DNA of 64,000 bases from Planctomycetota bacterium (GTDB lineage: Bacteria; Planctomycetota; UBA1135; UBA2386). Below are positions 44,814 to 53,500 of this stretch, one piece after another. Where the stretch lies: the NCBI GenBank assembly GCA_020849665.1, contig JADLFX010000105.1, positions 1 to 64,000 of the forward strand. Direction: 5' to 3'. Made by a program: the position numbers and the translations under genes. The notes beneath the pieces were generated by a model that was not told the DNA's origin, made no database searches, and saw only the letters and a list, made by a program, of their open reading frames with translations. Position 1 is the first letter of the stretch, and the number at the start of each line of letters is the position of its first letter.

Positions 44814-45734
44814 ATGAGTTCCTTGGCCGCGGAGCAGAGCGGGACCTTCGTGTCGATCCCGCTGGAGGGCATCTCGGGCGACGAGCCGCTCGAGTTCCCG
44901 CTCTACCTCCAGAACCGTGCCGGCCGGCCGGTGCTCTACCGGGACGTGCGCACGCCGTTCGATGCCTCGCACGCCGCCCGCCTGCGTGCCGAAGGCGTGA
45001 CGCACCTGTGGGTGCACGAGCACGACAAGCGCGGCTACGCGCGGCGCGTCGAGGCGGGGCTGGAGGACCTGCTCCACGATCGCTCGGTTCCCACTGAGGA
45101 GCGGGCCGAGGTGCTGCATGGCGTGGCGCTGGTCGTGGCGCAGGACGTGCTCGGCAAGCCCCCGGGACGCGACGAGGTGCGGCGCGTCGAGCGCTTCCTG
45201 GTCTCGACCGCGACCCTCGTGGTGCGCGAACCGGGCGCGTTCCATGCGATCCGTCAGCTGCTGCGTGCCGGCCAGGACCTGGCCGACCATTCGACGACGG
45301 TGGCGTTCCTGTCGTTGGGGCTCGCCCGGCAGGTGGTGGGTGCCGAGCCGAACACCCTGGTGCAGGCGTCGCTGGCAGGCTTCCTGCACGACGTCGGACT
45401 CGTCGGCAAACCCCTGACCGAGGACGACACCGACACGCAGCATGCCGAGCGCGGGTATCGGTTCCTGCGCGAGCAGGGCCTGCCGGAACCGGTGTGCGAG
45501 GCGGCCTGGGCGCACCACGAGCGTCATGACGGCAGCGGGCTGCCGCGCGGCCTCGTGGGCGAGTCGATTCCCCTGCTCGGGCGGATCGTGGGCCTCGTGG
45601 ACGCCTTCGAGAAGGTGTACTCGGGCCAGAAGACCCGGATGGGAGTCTTCGACGCCCTGCGGGTCCTCGCGCAGGCCTACCGCGGCTGCTTCGACGAGGA
45701 CCTCGCCGTGTCCCTCCTGCGGGTCTTCCGCTGA
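44814..45734 (+). CDS. HD-GYP-domain protein
   Basis: A 306-residue protein. Residues 10-80 form a beta-rich N-terminal domain (FVSIPLEGISGDEPLEFPLY, then VTHLWVHEHDKRGYARR) like the region before HD-GYP domains in c-di-GMP phosphodiesterases. The HD domain has DHSTTVAFLSLGLARQVVG, the HD doublet in FLHDVGLVGKPL (about residue 190), and HHERHDGSGLPRGL (about 232-245), where the usual G-Y-P is G-L-P. LLGRIVGLVDAFEKVYSG completes the metal site. It may hydrolyse c-di-GMP or act as a sensor; the altered GYP residue leaves activity uncertain. No membrane segment. Its stop codon is part of the inverted repeat at 45733-45793. Confidence 0.85.
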   Translation: MSSLAAEQSGTFVSIPLEGISGDEPLEFPLYLQNRAGRPVLYRDVRTPFDASHAARLRAEGVTHLWVHEHDKRGYARRVEAGLEDLLHDRSVPTEERAEVLHGVALVVAQDVLGKPPGRDEVRRVERFLVSTATLVVREPGAFHAIRQLLRAGQDLADHSTTVAFLSLGLARQVVGAEPNTLVQASLAGFLHDVGLVGKPLTEDDTDTQHAERGYRFLREQGLPEPVCEAAWAHHERHDGSGLPRGLVGESIPLLGRIVGLVDAFEKVYSGQKTRMGVFDALRVLAQAYRGCFDEDLAVSLLRVFR

Positions 45735-45793
45735 GCCTGCCGCGGTCCGGAGCGGCTCGCGGGGAGCGGACGACCGCGCACCGCGGCAGGCTC
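45733..45793. terminator. Long inverted repeat between convergent genes
   Basis: A perfect 14-base-pair repeat (arms 45733-45746 and 45780-45793) with a 33-base loop that itself is GC-rich. The left arm includes the last bases of the HD-GYP stop codon. It lies before the end of gdhA on the other strand (45883) and probably terminates one or both transcripts. No U-tract. Confidence 0.45.
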
Positions 45794-45882
45794 GCGCCGC
45801 GCGATGGTTCCCGCCGTCCGCCGCCGTGGGCCGTGGTCCCTGGCAGCGACCCCGGGCCCGTCTGACGCGCGCGTGCTCCGCC

Positions 45883-47148
45883 TCAGGCGTAGAGGCCGCG
45901 CATCTTGGTGACCTTGCCGACGCGATCGACCGCGAGCATGTAGGCGGCCAGCCGGTTGCTGACCTCGAAACGCTTGGCCATGTCGGTGACGTCGCGGAAC
46001 GAGTTCACCATGATGTGTTCGAGCCGCGTGTTGACCTCGTCCTCGGTCCAGAACATGCCCATCCGGTCCTGCACCCATTCGAAGTACGAGACCGTGACGC
46101 CGCCCGCGTTGGCGAGGATGTCGGGGATCACGTAGATCCCCTTCTCGTCGAGGATCTTGTCGGCGCGCGCCGTGACCGGGCCGTTGGCCCCCTCGACGAT
46201 CACCCGCGCCTTGATGTTGGCCGCATTCTTGCTGGTGATGACGTTCTCGGTGGCCGCCGGCACCAGGACATCCACGCCCAGCTCCAGCAACTGGGCGTTG
46301 CTGACCGGTTCGCCGCCCGGGAAGCCCTCGACGGTGCGGGTCTTCTGGAAGTGCGACTTGAGGGCCTTCAGGTCGAGTCCGCGCGCGTTGTGGACTCCGC
46401 CACGGATGTCCGAGACCGCGACGACCTTCATGCCCAGGCGGTCGAGCATCATCGCCGAGACCTGGCCGACGTTGCCGTAGCCCTGCACGGCGGCGGTGAC
46501 CCCGTTCGGCTGGATGCCGAGGACCTTGAGCGCCTCGCGCGTGCTCAGCATGACGCCGCGGCCCGTCGCCTCCACGCGTCCGGCCGAGCCGCCCAGCTCG
46601 ATCGGCTTGCCGGTGGTGATGGCCGGCTGCCAGGAGCGGACGTGCATCGAGTAGGTGTCCGCGATCCATGCCATCACCTGCCCGTCGGTGCCCATGTCGG
46701 GCGCCGGGACGTCGCGGTCCGGACCGAGGATGTCCATGATCGCGGCGATGTAGCGGCGCGTGACGCGTTCCATCTCGCTGACCGAGAGCTTGGTGGGGTC
46801 GCAGACCACACCGCCCTTGCCGCCGCCGAACGGCACGTTCACCACGGCGCACTTCCAGGTCATCCACGCCGCCAGCGCGCGGACCTCGTCCAGGTTGACG
46901 TTGGGCGCGTAGCGCACGCCGCCCTTGGCCGGGCCGCGCGCCGTGGAATGCTGCACCCGGTAGCCGGTGTAGACCTCGACGCTCCCGTCGTCGCGCAGCA
47001 CCGGCACCGCGACGGTCATCTCGCGGTCCGGGGTGCGGAGGACCCGATACAGGCCGGGGTCCAGGCCCAGCTTCTGCGCGGCCAGGTCGAACCTGGCATG
47101 CATGGCTTCGAACGGATTCTCCTCGCCCAGGACCTGTTCAGGATTCAT
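45883..47148 (-). CDS. Glu/Leu/Phe/Val-type dehydrogenase (glutamate dehydrogenase)
   Basis: A 421-residue oxidoreductase that interconverts glutamate and 2-oxoglutarate plus ammonia. The N-terminal domain has TGYRVQHSTARGPAKGGVRY with the substrate-binding Lys region, VVNVPFGGGKGGVVCDPTKL (catalytic Lys) and PAPDMGTDGQVMAWIAD. The Rossmann domain has AAVQGYGNVGQVSAMMLDR and LVPAATENVITSKNAANI, ending in ILANAGGVTVSYFEWVQ. The length of about 420 matches the NAD-dependent hexameric class. Coenzyme choice is not certain from sequence. The ATG at 47148 gives the standard N-terminus. It is divergent from the WaaP-like gene; a TAGAGT at 47190-47185 may be its -10 element. Confidence 0.93.
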   Translation of the reverse strand: MNPEQVLGEENPFEAMHARFDLAAQKLGLDPGLYRVLRTPDREMTVAVPVLRDDGSVEVYTGYRVQHSTARGPAKGGVRYAPNVNLDEVRALAAWMTWKCAVVNVPFGGGKGGVVCDPTKLSVSEMERVTRRYIAAIMDILGPDRDVPAPDMGTDGQVMAWIADTYSMHVRSWQPAITTGKPIELGGSAGRVEATGRGVMLSTREALKVLGIQPNGVTAAVQGYGNVGQVSAMMLDRLGMKVVAVSDIRGGVHNARGLDLKALKSHFQKTRTVEGFPGGEPVSNAQLLELGVDVLVPAATENVITSKNAANIKARVIVEGANGPVTARADKILDEKGIYVIPDILANAGGVTVSYFEWVQDRMGMFWTEDEVNTRLEHIMVNSFRDVTDMAKRFEVSNRLAAYMLAVDRVGKVTKMRGLYA

Positions 47149-47167
47149 CGCGGATGGCAGCGCTGGA

Positions 47168-47190
47168 TAGAGTCGGAGCGCGGCACTCTA
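47168..47190. promoter_or_regulatory. Overlapping divergent -10 elements
   Basis: TAGAGT occurs on the plus strand at 47168-47173 and again on the minus strand at 47190-47185. They would drive the WaaP-like gene to the right and the glutamate dehydrogenase gene to the left, with the two transcripts overlapping at their 5' ends. No -35 boxes are evident. Confidence 0.35.
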
Positions 47191-47243
47191 CTGGCGCCGG
47201 AAACCCCCGGCAAGGAAAGCGAAACGCGCGCTCCGATCGGCGC

Positions 47244-47963
47244 ATGGCCTACCTGGGCGACCACGCACTCCTGCGTCTCTGCGGCCTCGATCCGGCGCGG
47301 CCGGAGCCATCGGGCCTGCAGGGTTGGACCGTACGCTGCACGCCGCAGCGCCGGACCCTGCGCATGGTTCGCTCCTCAGCGCCGGATCTCTACCTGAAGA
47401 TCCGCACGCGCGTACCCGCGCGCGCGCTCCTGGAGTGGCGGATCCTGGTGCGGCTGGCGGAGCTCGGGTTCCATGTCGCGCCACCCGCGTGGGTGGCGTG
47501 GCACGGCCGCACCTCCGTGCTCGCGACCTTGGCCGTGCCGGGACGGCCCGCGCAGGTGCTCCTGGCGGAGGCGTTGCGCGCCGACTCGCTCCAGTCGGTC
47601 CAGGACTTCGCCTGTTGCGCGGTCGCGCCGCTCGTTGCCCGGCTGCACGCGCAGGGGCTCGTCGCACGCGACCTGTACTGGAACCACTTCTACGCGCAGC
47701 GGCTCGGCGCCGATGCCACGCTCTGGTGGATCGACGTCGAGCGCGTGTTCGCGCCGCGCTGGGGCTGGCGGCGCTGGGTGGTGAAGGACCTTGCGGGACT
47801 CCTCGCCTCGTTTCCCGCGGCGCGGTTCCCAAGGGGTCTGGCGCTGCGCTTCCTCAGGTCCTACGCCGGGGGCTGCCTGCCCGAGGGTTGGAAGTCATTC
47901 GCCCGTTCCATCCTCGGCAAGGCGCGGCGGATCCGCGCGCACCAGCCGCGCTACGGAGCCTGA
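47244..47963 (+). CDS. LPS core/Kdo kinase-like protein (WaaP/InaA family)
   Basis: A 239-residue protein with a minimal kinase-like fold of the lipopolysaccharide kinase family. The invariant Lys is in DLYLKIRTRV, and the catalytic loop is HAQGLVARDLYWNHFY (Asp in R-D-L-Y, Asn-His replacing the usual C-H). DVERVFAPRWGWRRWVVKDL supplies the metal-binding Asp region. It probably phosphorylates Kdo or core heptose in the inner leaflet, consistent with hldE, lpxK and manC nearby. ATG 47244 is chosen over the longer open frame at 47154, which is arginine-rich and overlaps the divergent promoters. It ends 37 bases before the RNase P RNA gene. Confidence 0.75.
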   Translation: MAYLGDHALLRLCGLDPARPEPSGLQGWTVRCTPQRRTLRMVRSSAPDLYLKIRTRVPARALLEWRILVRLAELGFHVAPPAWVAWHGRTSVLATLAVPGRPAQVLLAEALRADSLQSVQDFACCAVAPLVARLHAQGLVARDLYWNHFYAQRLGADATLWWIDVERVFAPRWGWRRWVVKDLAGLLASFPAARFPRGLALRFLRSYAGGCLPEGWKSFARSILGKARRIRAHQPRYGA

Positions 47964-48000
47964 GCGCCGCGCCCGGGGCACCTTGGCGGCGCGGAGAAAA

Positions 48001-48367
48001 TGTCCGGTCCCCGTAAGCCGGGTTCTGGTCCCGCTCGCGCGGTGGCGACCATTTCTCTAGGAGCGTCCTCGCGGACGCCCTCGAACGACCTACCCGAGGA
48101 TCTGGGCGCGGGCCGCGCGATCCTCCTATTGCGTCTTCCTCCGGGTGGGGTTTGCCCTGCACGGCCGGTCGCCCGGCCGCCGGTGAGCTCTTGCCTCACC
48201 ATTTCACCCTTGCCGGATCCAGACGTCGGCCTGGATCCCGGCGGTGTCGTTTCTGTGGCACTTTCCCTGTCCTGACGGACGGTGGGCGTTGCCCATCACC
48301 CTGCCCTGTGGAGCCCGGACTTTCCTCCCGCGGATCGCTCCGCCGGCGGTCGCCCGGAGACCGGACA
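48001..48367 (-). ncRNA. rnpB: RNase P RNA (bacterial type A)
   Basis: The catalytic RNA that trims 5' leaders of tRNA precursors, encoded on the minus strand. The ends pair as helix P1: bases 48367-48359 (transcript 5' end, TGTCCGGTC) with 48009-48001. The conserved 5' core GGAGGAAAGTCCGGGCTCCA is present at about 48330-48311, and the universal 3' segment CAGAACCCGGCTTAC lies near 48026-48012. ACAGGGCAGGGTGATGG and the AGGGAAAGTGCCACAG block of the type A class also occur. The size of about 367 nucleotides is normal. Open frames crossing it are chance frames. Confidence 0.95.
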
Positions 48368-48374
48368 GCGGAGG

Positions 48375-48402
48375 AGCGTAACGAACGGCGTGGCGACGGC
48401 AA
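48375..48402 (-). promoter_or_regulatory. Promoter of rnpB
   Basis: On the minus strand: -35 TTGCCG (48402-48397), 16-base spacer, -10 TACGCT (48380-48375). Seven bases then lead to 48367, exactly the 5' end predicted from the P1 helix. Confidence 0.6.
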
Positions 48403-48537
48403 GCGGCGCGCGGGCCGCGTTGCTGGTGGCTTGCGACGGCATCGCCGAGAGGTATCGTCCCCGGGACTTCGCGGGTCGCACCCCGCGTTGCTCCCTCCCT
48501 CGACGTACTCCCTCGACTCGCAACCCAGGAGGCTGCC

Positions 48538-48792
48538 GTGCACCTTGCGGTTTGCTCCTTGCTCTGCGGCACGATCCTCGCCGCGGCTGCTCCGCAGGAT
48601 CCGATCCCCGTACGCACCGCAGATGCGGTGGGTGCTACCGCTGCGCCAGGCGGCGCGGCGGGCGGACGCGATCCCGGGGCACCCACGGGTGAGCCGGTGC
48701 CAGAACCCCGCACCCTGCTGCTGGTCGGCGTAGGGGTGATCTGCCTGGTGCTCTCGCAACGTTGGCGGCGGCAGCTGCGGCGGCAGCTCTGA
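48538..48792 (+). CDS. Miniature PEP-CTERM protein
   Basis: An 84-residue protein. It has an N-terminal signal peptide (MHLAVCSLLCGTILAAAAPQ), a short proline/glycine/alanine-rich linker of about 30 residues and a C-terminal sorting signal: VPEPRTLLLVGVGVICLVL followed by the basic tail SQRWRRQLRRQL. This is the PEP-CTERM layout (V-P-E-P, hydrophobic helix, arginine cluster) recognised by exosortase, normally on much longer surface proteins. The GTG start (48538) has AGGAGG 5 bases upstream, one of the best ribosome-binding sites in the window. There is nearly no passenger between the two signals, so it may be a decoy, a peptide precursor or a degenerate remnant. No exosortase gene lies in the window. 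Confidence 0.7.
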   Translation: MHLAVCSLLCGTILAAAAPQDPIPVRTADAVGATAAPGGAAGGRDPGAPTGEPVPEPRTLLLVGVGVICLVLSQRWRRQLRRQL

Positions 48793-48922
48793 ACCCTGGA
48801 TCCGGGCCGGCCAGACCCGGCCGCGAGCCTGCCCTGGCTCCGGAACGGCCCCGCGTGGCGTGGGGCGGGTGCATGCCCCCCGGGCCTGTGGCCTGCGCGG
48901 AGGATCCCGCGCCCCGCCTGGA

Positions 48923-49369
48923 CTAGGAATCGAGCTTCCGCGTGGGGCCGCGGTAGCGCTCCAGGATCACCATCGCCGCGATGCTGTCCGCGACGCGCTT
49001 GCGGCGCGCGGCCTTCATGCCCCCGGCCTTGAGCAGCGCGTGGGCTTCGTCGGTCGAGTGGCTCTCGTCCACGGTGACGAGGGGGCAGGGCAGGAGCGGC
49101 CCGAGGCGTGCTGCGAACGCGAGCGTGCGCTTCGCGCGCGGACCCCGGCTGCCCTCGGCCGAGAGCGGGAGCCCCAGCACCACAGCCTGCGCATCCCGCT
49201 CGCGCGCGAGCGCCGCGATGGCGGCCGCGCAGCCGGCATCGTCGAGCCCCACCAGCGGCTCGAGCGGCACCACGATGGTGCCGGTCGGGTCGGTGGCCGC
49301 CAGGCCCGTGCGTCGGTCGCCGAAGTCGACGGCGAGGATCCGGGTCGCTCGGCTCTCGGGCGGGGTCAC
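48923..49369 (-). CDS. ruvX: Putative pre-16S rRNA nuclease / Holliday junction resolvase-like protein
   Basis: A 148-residue RNase H-fold protein of the YqgF family, involved in processing the 5' end of 16S rRNA. The catalytic motif is ILAVDFGDRRTGLA (first Asp), followed by VVLGLPLSAEGSRGPRA, TVDESHSTDEAHALL and KRVADSIAAMVILERY, with the last Asp. The start is GTG 49369, overlapping the manC stop by 4 bases; the frame continues upstream but without homology. It is the last gene of a manC-ruvX pair. Confidence 0.9.
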   Translation of the reverse strand: MTPPESRATRILAVDFGDRRTGLAATDPTGTIVVPLEPLVGLDDAGCAAAIAALARERDAQAVVLGLPLSAEGSRGPRAKRTLAFAARLGPLLPCPLVTVDESHSTDEAHALLKAGGMKAARRKRVADSIAAMVILERYRGPTRKLDS

Positions 49370-50454
49370 AGCAGGTCCGCACAGCCCTGGCTGCGCAGGC
49401 GCTGGATCAGGACCTTGAGGTCGTCGGCGCGGGACTTCGGGCACACCAGCACCGCGTCGTCGACCGCGACCACGACGAGGTCGTGCACGCCGAAGAGGGC
49501 GATCGCGCGCCGGCCCTCGCCGTAGACCACGTTGCCGTCCGCCTCGTGCAGGACCGCGCGTGTGCCCTCGCCCTGGAAGACCGAGTTGCCCTCGCCGTCC
49601 TGTCCGGTCACCGTGGCGAGGCGCACGAACGATCCGATGTCGTCCCACTCCAGCTCGGCGCGCAGCACGGCCACGGCCGGCGCCTTCTCCATCACCGCAT
49701 AGTCGATGCTGATCTTCGGCGCGCGGCGGAACGCGATCGCCAGCGTGGCCTCGTCGCCGCGGCGTGCCGCCTCCAGCATGGCCACGGCGCAGCCGGCGAG
49801 TTCGGGGTTGCCGACCTCCATCGCCGCGAGCAGGGCCGGAACGGTCCACACGAAGATCCCGCTGTTCCACAGGAAGCGACCCGAGACGAAGAACTCCTTC
49901 GCAGTCTGCAGATCGGGCTTCTCGCGGAAGCGCGCCACGCGGTAGGCCCCCGCCCCGGAACCGGGGAGCGCCTCGCCCACCTCGATGTAGCCGTACGAGG
50001 TCGCCGGACGCGTCGGGTTGACGCCGAAGGTCACCAGGGTGCGGCCGTCCGCCGCCAGCTCCGCGCCGCGGCGCATGAGGTCGTGGAAGGCCGCGGCCGG
50101 GTGGATGACGTGGTCGGCCGGCATCACGGCCAGGGTCGCGTCCGCGTCCACAGCGGCGATGCGCGCCGCGGCCAGGGCCACGCAGGGCGCGGTGTCCCGT
50201 GGCTCTGGTTCGACCACGAGCTGGGAGCGGGGGAAGCCGGGCAGGGCCGCCTGGATCGGCGCGGCGAGCTGCGGGTTGGTGATGATCCAGGTGCGCTCCG
50301 CGGGAACCAGGTCGCGGATGCGGCCCAGGGTGGCGGCGAGCAGCGTCTCGCCTCCCGCCAGCGGCAGGAGCTGCTTCGGTCGGAGCGCGCGGCTGGCGGG
50401 CCAGAAGCGCGTGCCAGAGCCCCCGGCCAGGACGACGGCGTGCAGGTTACGCAT
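49366..50454 (-). CDS. manC: Mannose-1-phosphate guanylyltransferase
   Basis: A 362-residue enzyme that makes GDP-mannose from GTP and mannose-1-phosphate for glycan synthesis. The pyrophosphorylase signature VVLAGGSGTRFWPASRALRP lies at the N-terminus, then PRDTAPCVALAA, MPADHVI, GYIEVGEALPGSG, FREKPD and LWNSGIFVW. It has only the nucleotidyltransferase domain and its small beta-helix tail (EWDDIGSF, NVVYGEGRRAIALFGVHDLV); the C-terminal phosphomannose isomerase cupin of bifunctional enzymes is missing. ATG 50454 is chosen; a GTG at 50466 would add four residues. ruvX follows with a 4-base overlap. Confidence 0.93.
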   Translation of the reverse strand: MRNLHAVVLAGGSGTRFWPASRALRPKQLLPLAGGETLLAATLGRIRDLVPAERTWIITNPQLAAPIQAALPGFPRSQLVVEPEPRDTAPCVALAAARIAAVDADATLAVMPADHVIHPAAAFHDLMRRGAELAADGRTLVTFGVNPTRPATSYGYIEVGEALPGSGAGAYRVARFREKPDLQTAKEFFVSGRFLWNSGIFVWTVPALLAAMEVGNPELAGCAVAMLEAARRGDEATLAIAFRRAPKISIDYAVMEKAPAVAVLRAELEWDDIGSFVRLATVTGQDGEGNSVFQGEGTRAVLHEADGNVVYGEGRRAIALFGVHDLVVVAVDDAVLVCPKSRADDLKVLIQRLRSQGCADLL

Positions 50455-50531
50455 GGCCTCGATCACCGCGGCAGCGGCGCATGTGGGTGGATGTCATTCG
50501 TCGTCGGCCGCCGCTGGGCGGCGGTGCAGGG

Positions 50532-53500
50532 TCAGTAGCGTGGCAGGGGGCGCGGGGGAAGCGTGGGGGCGATCGGCTGCAGGATCCGCTTGCGAGGCCG
50601 GGACTGGAACAGGAACTCGGGCTGGGCCTTCATGGCCCGCAGGTAGCCGAACACCCGGAAGCGTATGAGGCGATCGGTGATGCGGCGCAGGATCTCCGGC
50701 AGTACCAGCCACTCCGCCGACGGTCCGAACACGTTGGGGAACTCGACCGCGAGGTCCAGGTAGCCGTCCATGGTCAGGCTGCCGTCTCCCGACACCTCCA
50801 GCAGCGGCGAGCCCAGATGGAACTCCTGGATCCGGATCTGCCGGTCCCGCGCGCTCGCCACCAGCTCCAGCGAATCGAAGTTGGGGCGCACGGGGCGGTC
50901 CATCTGCCGGTAGATGTCCGTGAAGAGCGGCACTTCGCCCAGGCGGGCGTCACGGAGCACGACGCGGGCGTCGGCGACCATGTCCACGAAGTCCAGGTTG
51001 ACGAGGCTGTGCAGATGGACATGGCCCGAGAGCGTGCCGCGGTGCGGCAGCTGCACGCCGCTGGCCTGCAGCAGCTTGCTCAGGCTGACTCCGTCCCAGC
51101 GCAGCCAGCAGCTGAGCAGGTTCTCGGTGCCGTAGCGGTAGACCAGCGCCGGGTGCGCCTCCGGCTCGTTCTCGACCCGTCCGTCGTGCAGGCGGAAGGC
51201 CACGTCCTCGAGCTGGATCTCCTGCGGATCGGCGCGGAAGGTCGCCGCGGCGTCCTGCACCTTGTGATCGAGGAACAGGAACGAGCCGTTGGAGATCGAG
51301 CCCTCCGCCCAAGCGCCGTCCGGCCCCACGTAGGCGTCCTCGATGCGCAGGATGCCGTTCACGTCGCGGATCTCCGTGCCGAGCAGGAGGCGGAGGTTCT
51401 TGGCCTCGGCGGCGGCGGAGAAGCGCGCCGTGAACTCGGAGCCGTCGCGCGGGAAGAAGAGCTGCAGGTCCAGCTCCTGCAAGCGCGCCTGGCCGCGCGC
51501 CTCGCGCAGCAGGTACTGCTCGCGCAACCGCCCCGACATCATGCGCGCGAGGTTGGCGTCCACCGGGAAGTCGCCCTCGACCTTGAGCAGCAGGTCGACC
51601 GCCAGGCCATCACCGGTCGGCCGAGCCACGCCGCGCACGCAGGTCACCACGGCTCCGCCGACGCGGCCGCGCAGGTCGCGGAAGGCCGCCACCTGATCGC
51701 GCACCTCGACCACGCCGGTGATCTCCAGGGCGGGGAACGGCAGCATCTCGGCCCGGGACACGGTGTTCTTGAGCTGGATGCGCAGGTGCGTGCGCAGCGT
51801 GTCGTCGTCGAACCCGCGCAGCTGGCGCACGACGACGTCGACCTTCCCCTCCGGTCGGAGCGCGTCCCAGGCACGGCGCGGAAACGAACCGTTCTGGTCG
51901 AGCGCGGTGGCCAGGGCGGCATCGAGGTTCACCTCGCTGGCCACCGAGGTGACGTCGAGCGCGACGCGCCCGTCGCGCTGCTCCACGGTGCCATGGATCA
52001 GGACGCCAGCGTCGGGTGCACCGTCGGCGTGCACGATCCGGCCGCGCAGCAGGCTCAGGTCGGCACGCACCTCGCGGCCGGTGCCATGCACGTGCACGGC
52101 GCCATGCAGGTCCTGCACCGTCACCTGGAAGGCGTCCGGCCGGGCGGTGGCGCCGGCCAGGTCGACCCGCAGGTCGTAGTGGCCGGCGGGATCGCCGAGT
52201 TCCTTCCAGTAGCTCAGTTCGCAGTGCGCCGCGCCGCCGGGGGAGTAGAGCTGCCAGAGCTCCTCGAGGCTCGGGTCGAAGGCGTCCAGGGCCTGGCGCA
52301 GGCGCGGATCGAAGGGCACCTCACGTGCCCGGATCCACAGTTCGCTGGCGAGTCCGGAGCCGGGCGGCAGTGCGCGCTCGGCGGACTCGTGCAGGAAGCG
52401 GCCGCGCAGGACCAGTGCGGAGCGCGCCGTGCCGCCGAGCAGGTCCAGGTTCACGCCCTGGTTGTCGATCTCGACCAGCCCGCGCACACCGTCGAGCCGA
52501 TAGGGGAACCCCCGCCACGTCACGCCGCAGCCCTGGGGTCGTACCCGCACGAGCACGTCGGCGGGGCTCTGGCCCGGGTCGCTGCGCACGTTCACCGTCA
52601 CGTCGGTCCGACCCTCGGGGGAGTGCTCGTCGTAGATCGCGCCGGCTCCGGCGACCAGCCGGTCCAACGCGTCGCGCAGCTCCCTGCTGAACACGACGTC
52701 GCGCCCGCTCACGTCGATCCAGGTCGAGTCGCCGGAGGGCTTCGGGTACATGCGGACCCGGCCGTTGATGGCCAGATCGGCACCGTCGCGGCGTGCGGTG
52801 ACGTCGTGGATCGCGACCTCGTCGGGGCGGACTTGGATCGTGCCGTGCACGTCCTCGACGCGGTATGGAAAGGCGATCGGCGTCTCGCCGGCAGCGGGCG
52901 GGAAGCCCAGGAACGTGCCGGACACGCCGCGCACTTCGAGGTCCATCGCGAACTCCGGCACCTCGGGAGGATCGTCGATCCAGAGCCGGATCTCGGCGTC
53001 GGCACGCCCGCCCCGCGGGTCGAAGGCAGCGAATGCGCGCCGCGCGTTGGGGATGTGCCGCGCCACGGCTTCGCTCAGGAATGCGCCGCGCAGCGTCTCC
53101 CCGACCTCCATGTCGGTGAGCGTCAGGCGCACGTCGAGGAACGGCTCCCCGCTCAGCACCTGGGTGAGTTCGCCGAACGCCTGGATCCCGCCCTGGGCGG
53201 AGCGTTGCTGCAACTCGAAGCGCAGCAGTCCGCCGAGCCGCGTGGACGCAGCTGCCTTCAGGCGCGCGCCGTGGATCGGGTAGGGGAAGTGGGGCGGCAC
53301 GAAGTCCAACTCCTCGACCTCGACGCTGAGCCCCGCGCCGATCGGGATCCTGCCCCCTTCCGGCACGCTGTCGTCCGGATACTCGACCCATGCCGAGATC
53401 CGCTTGGCGCGGCCCTTGATGCCGGCGTCGCGCAGCGGGCCCACGAACGCCGGATCGATGTGCTGCAGGCGCTCGGCGTCGATCGGAACGTCCTCCGCCT

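Noticed and set aside
48152-48760. Open frames on both strands across 48.0-48.4 kb
   Set aside because: They fall in the RNase P RNA gene, which is supported by conserved core sequence, end pairing and a matching promoter.
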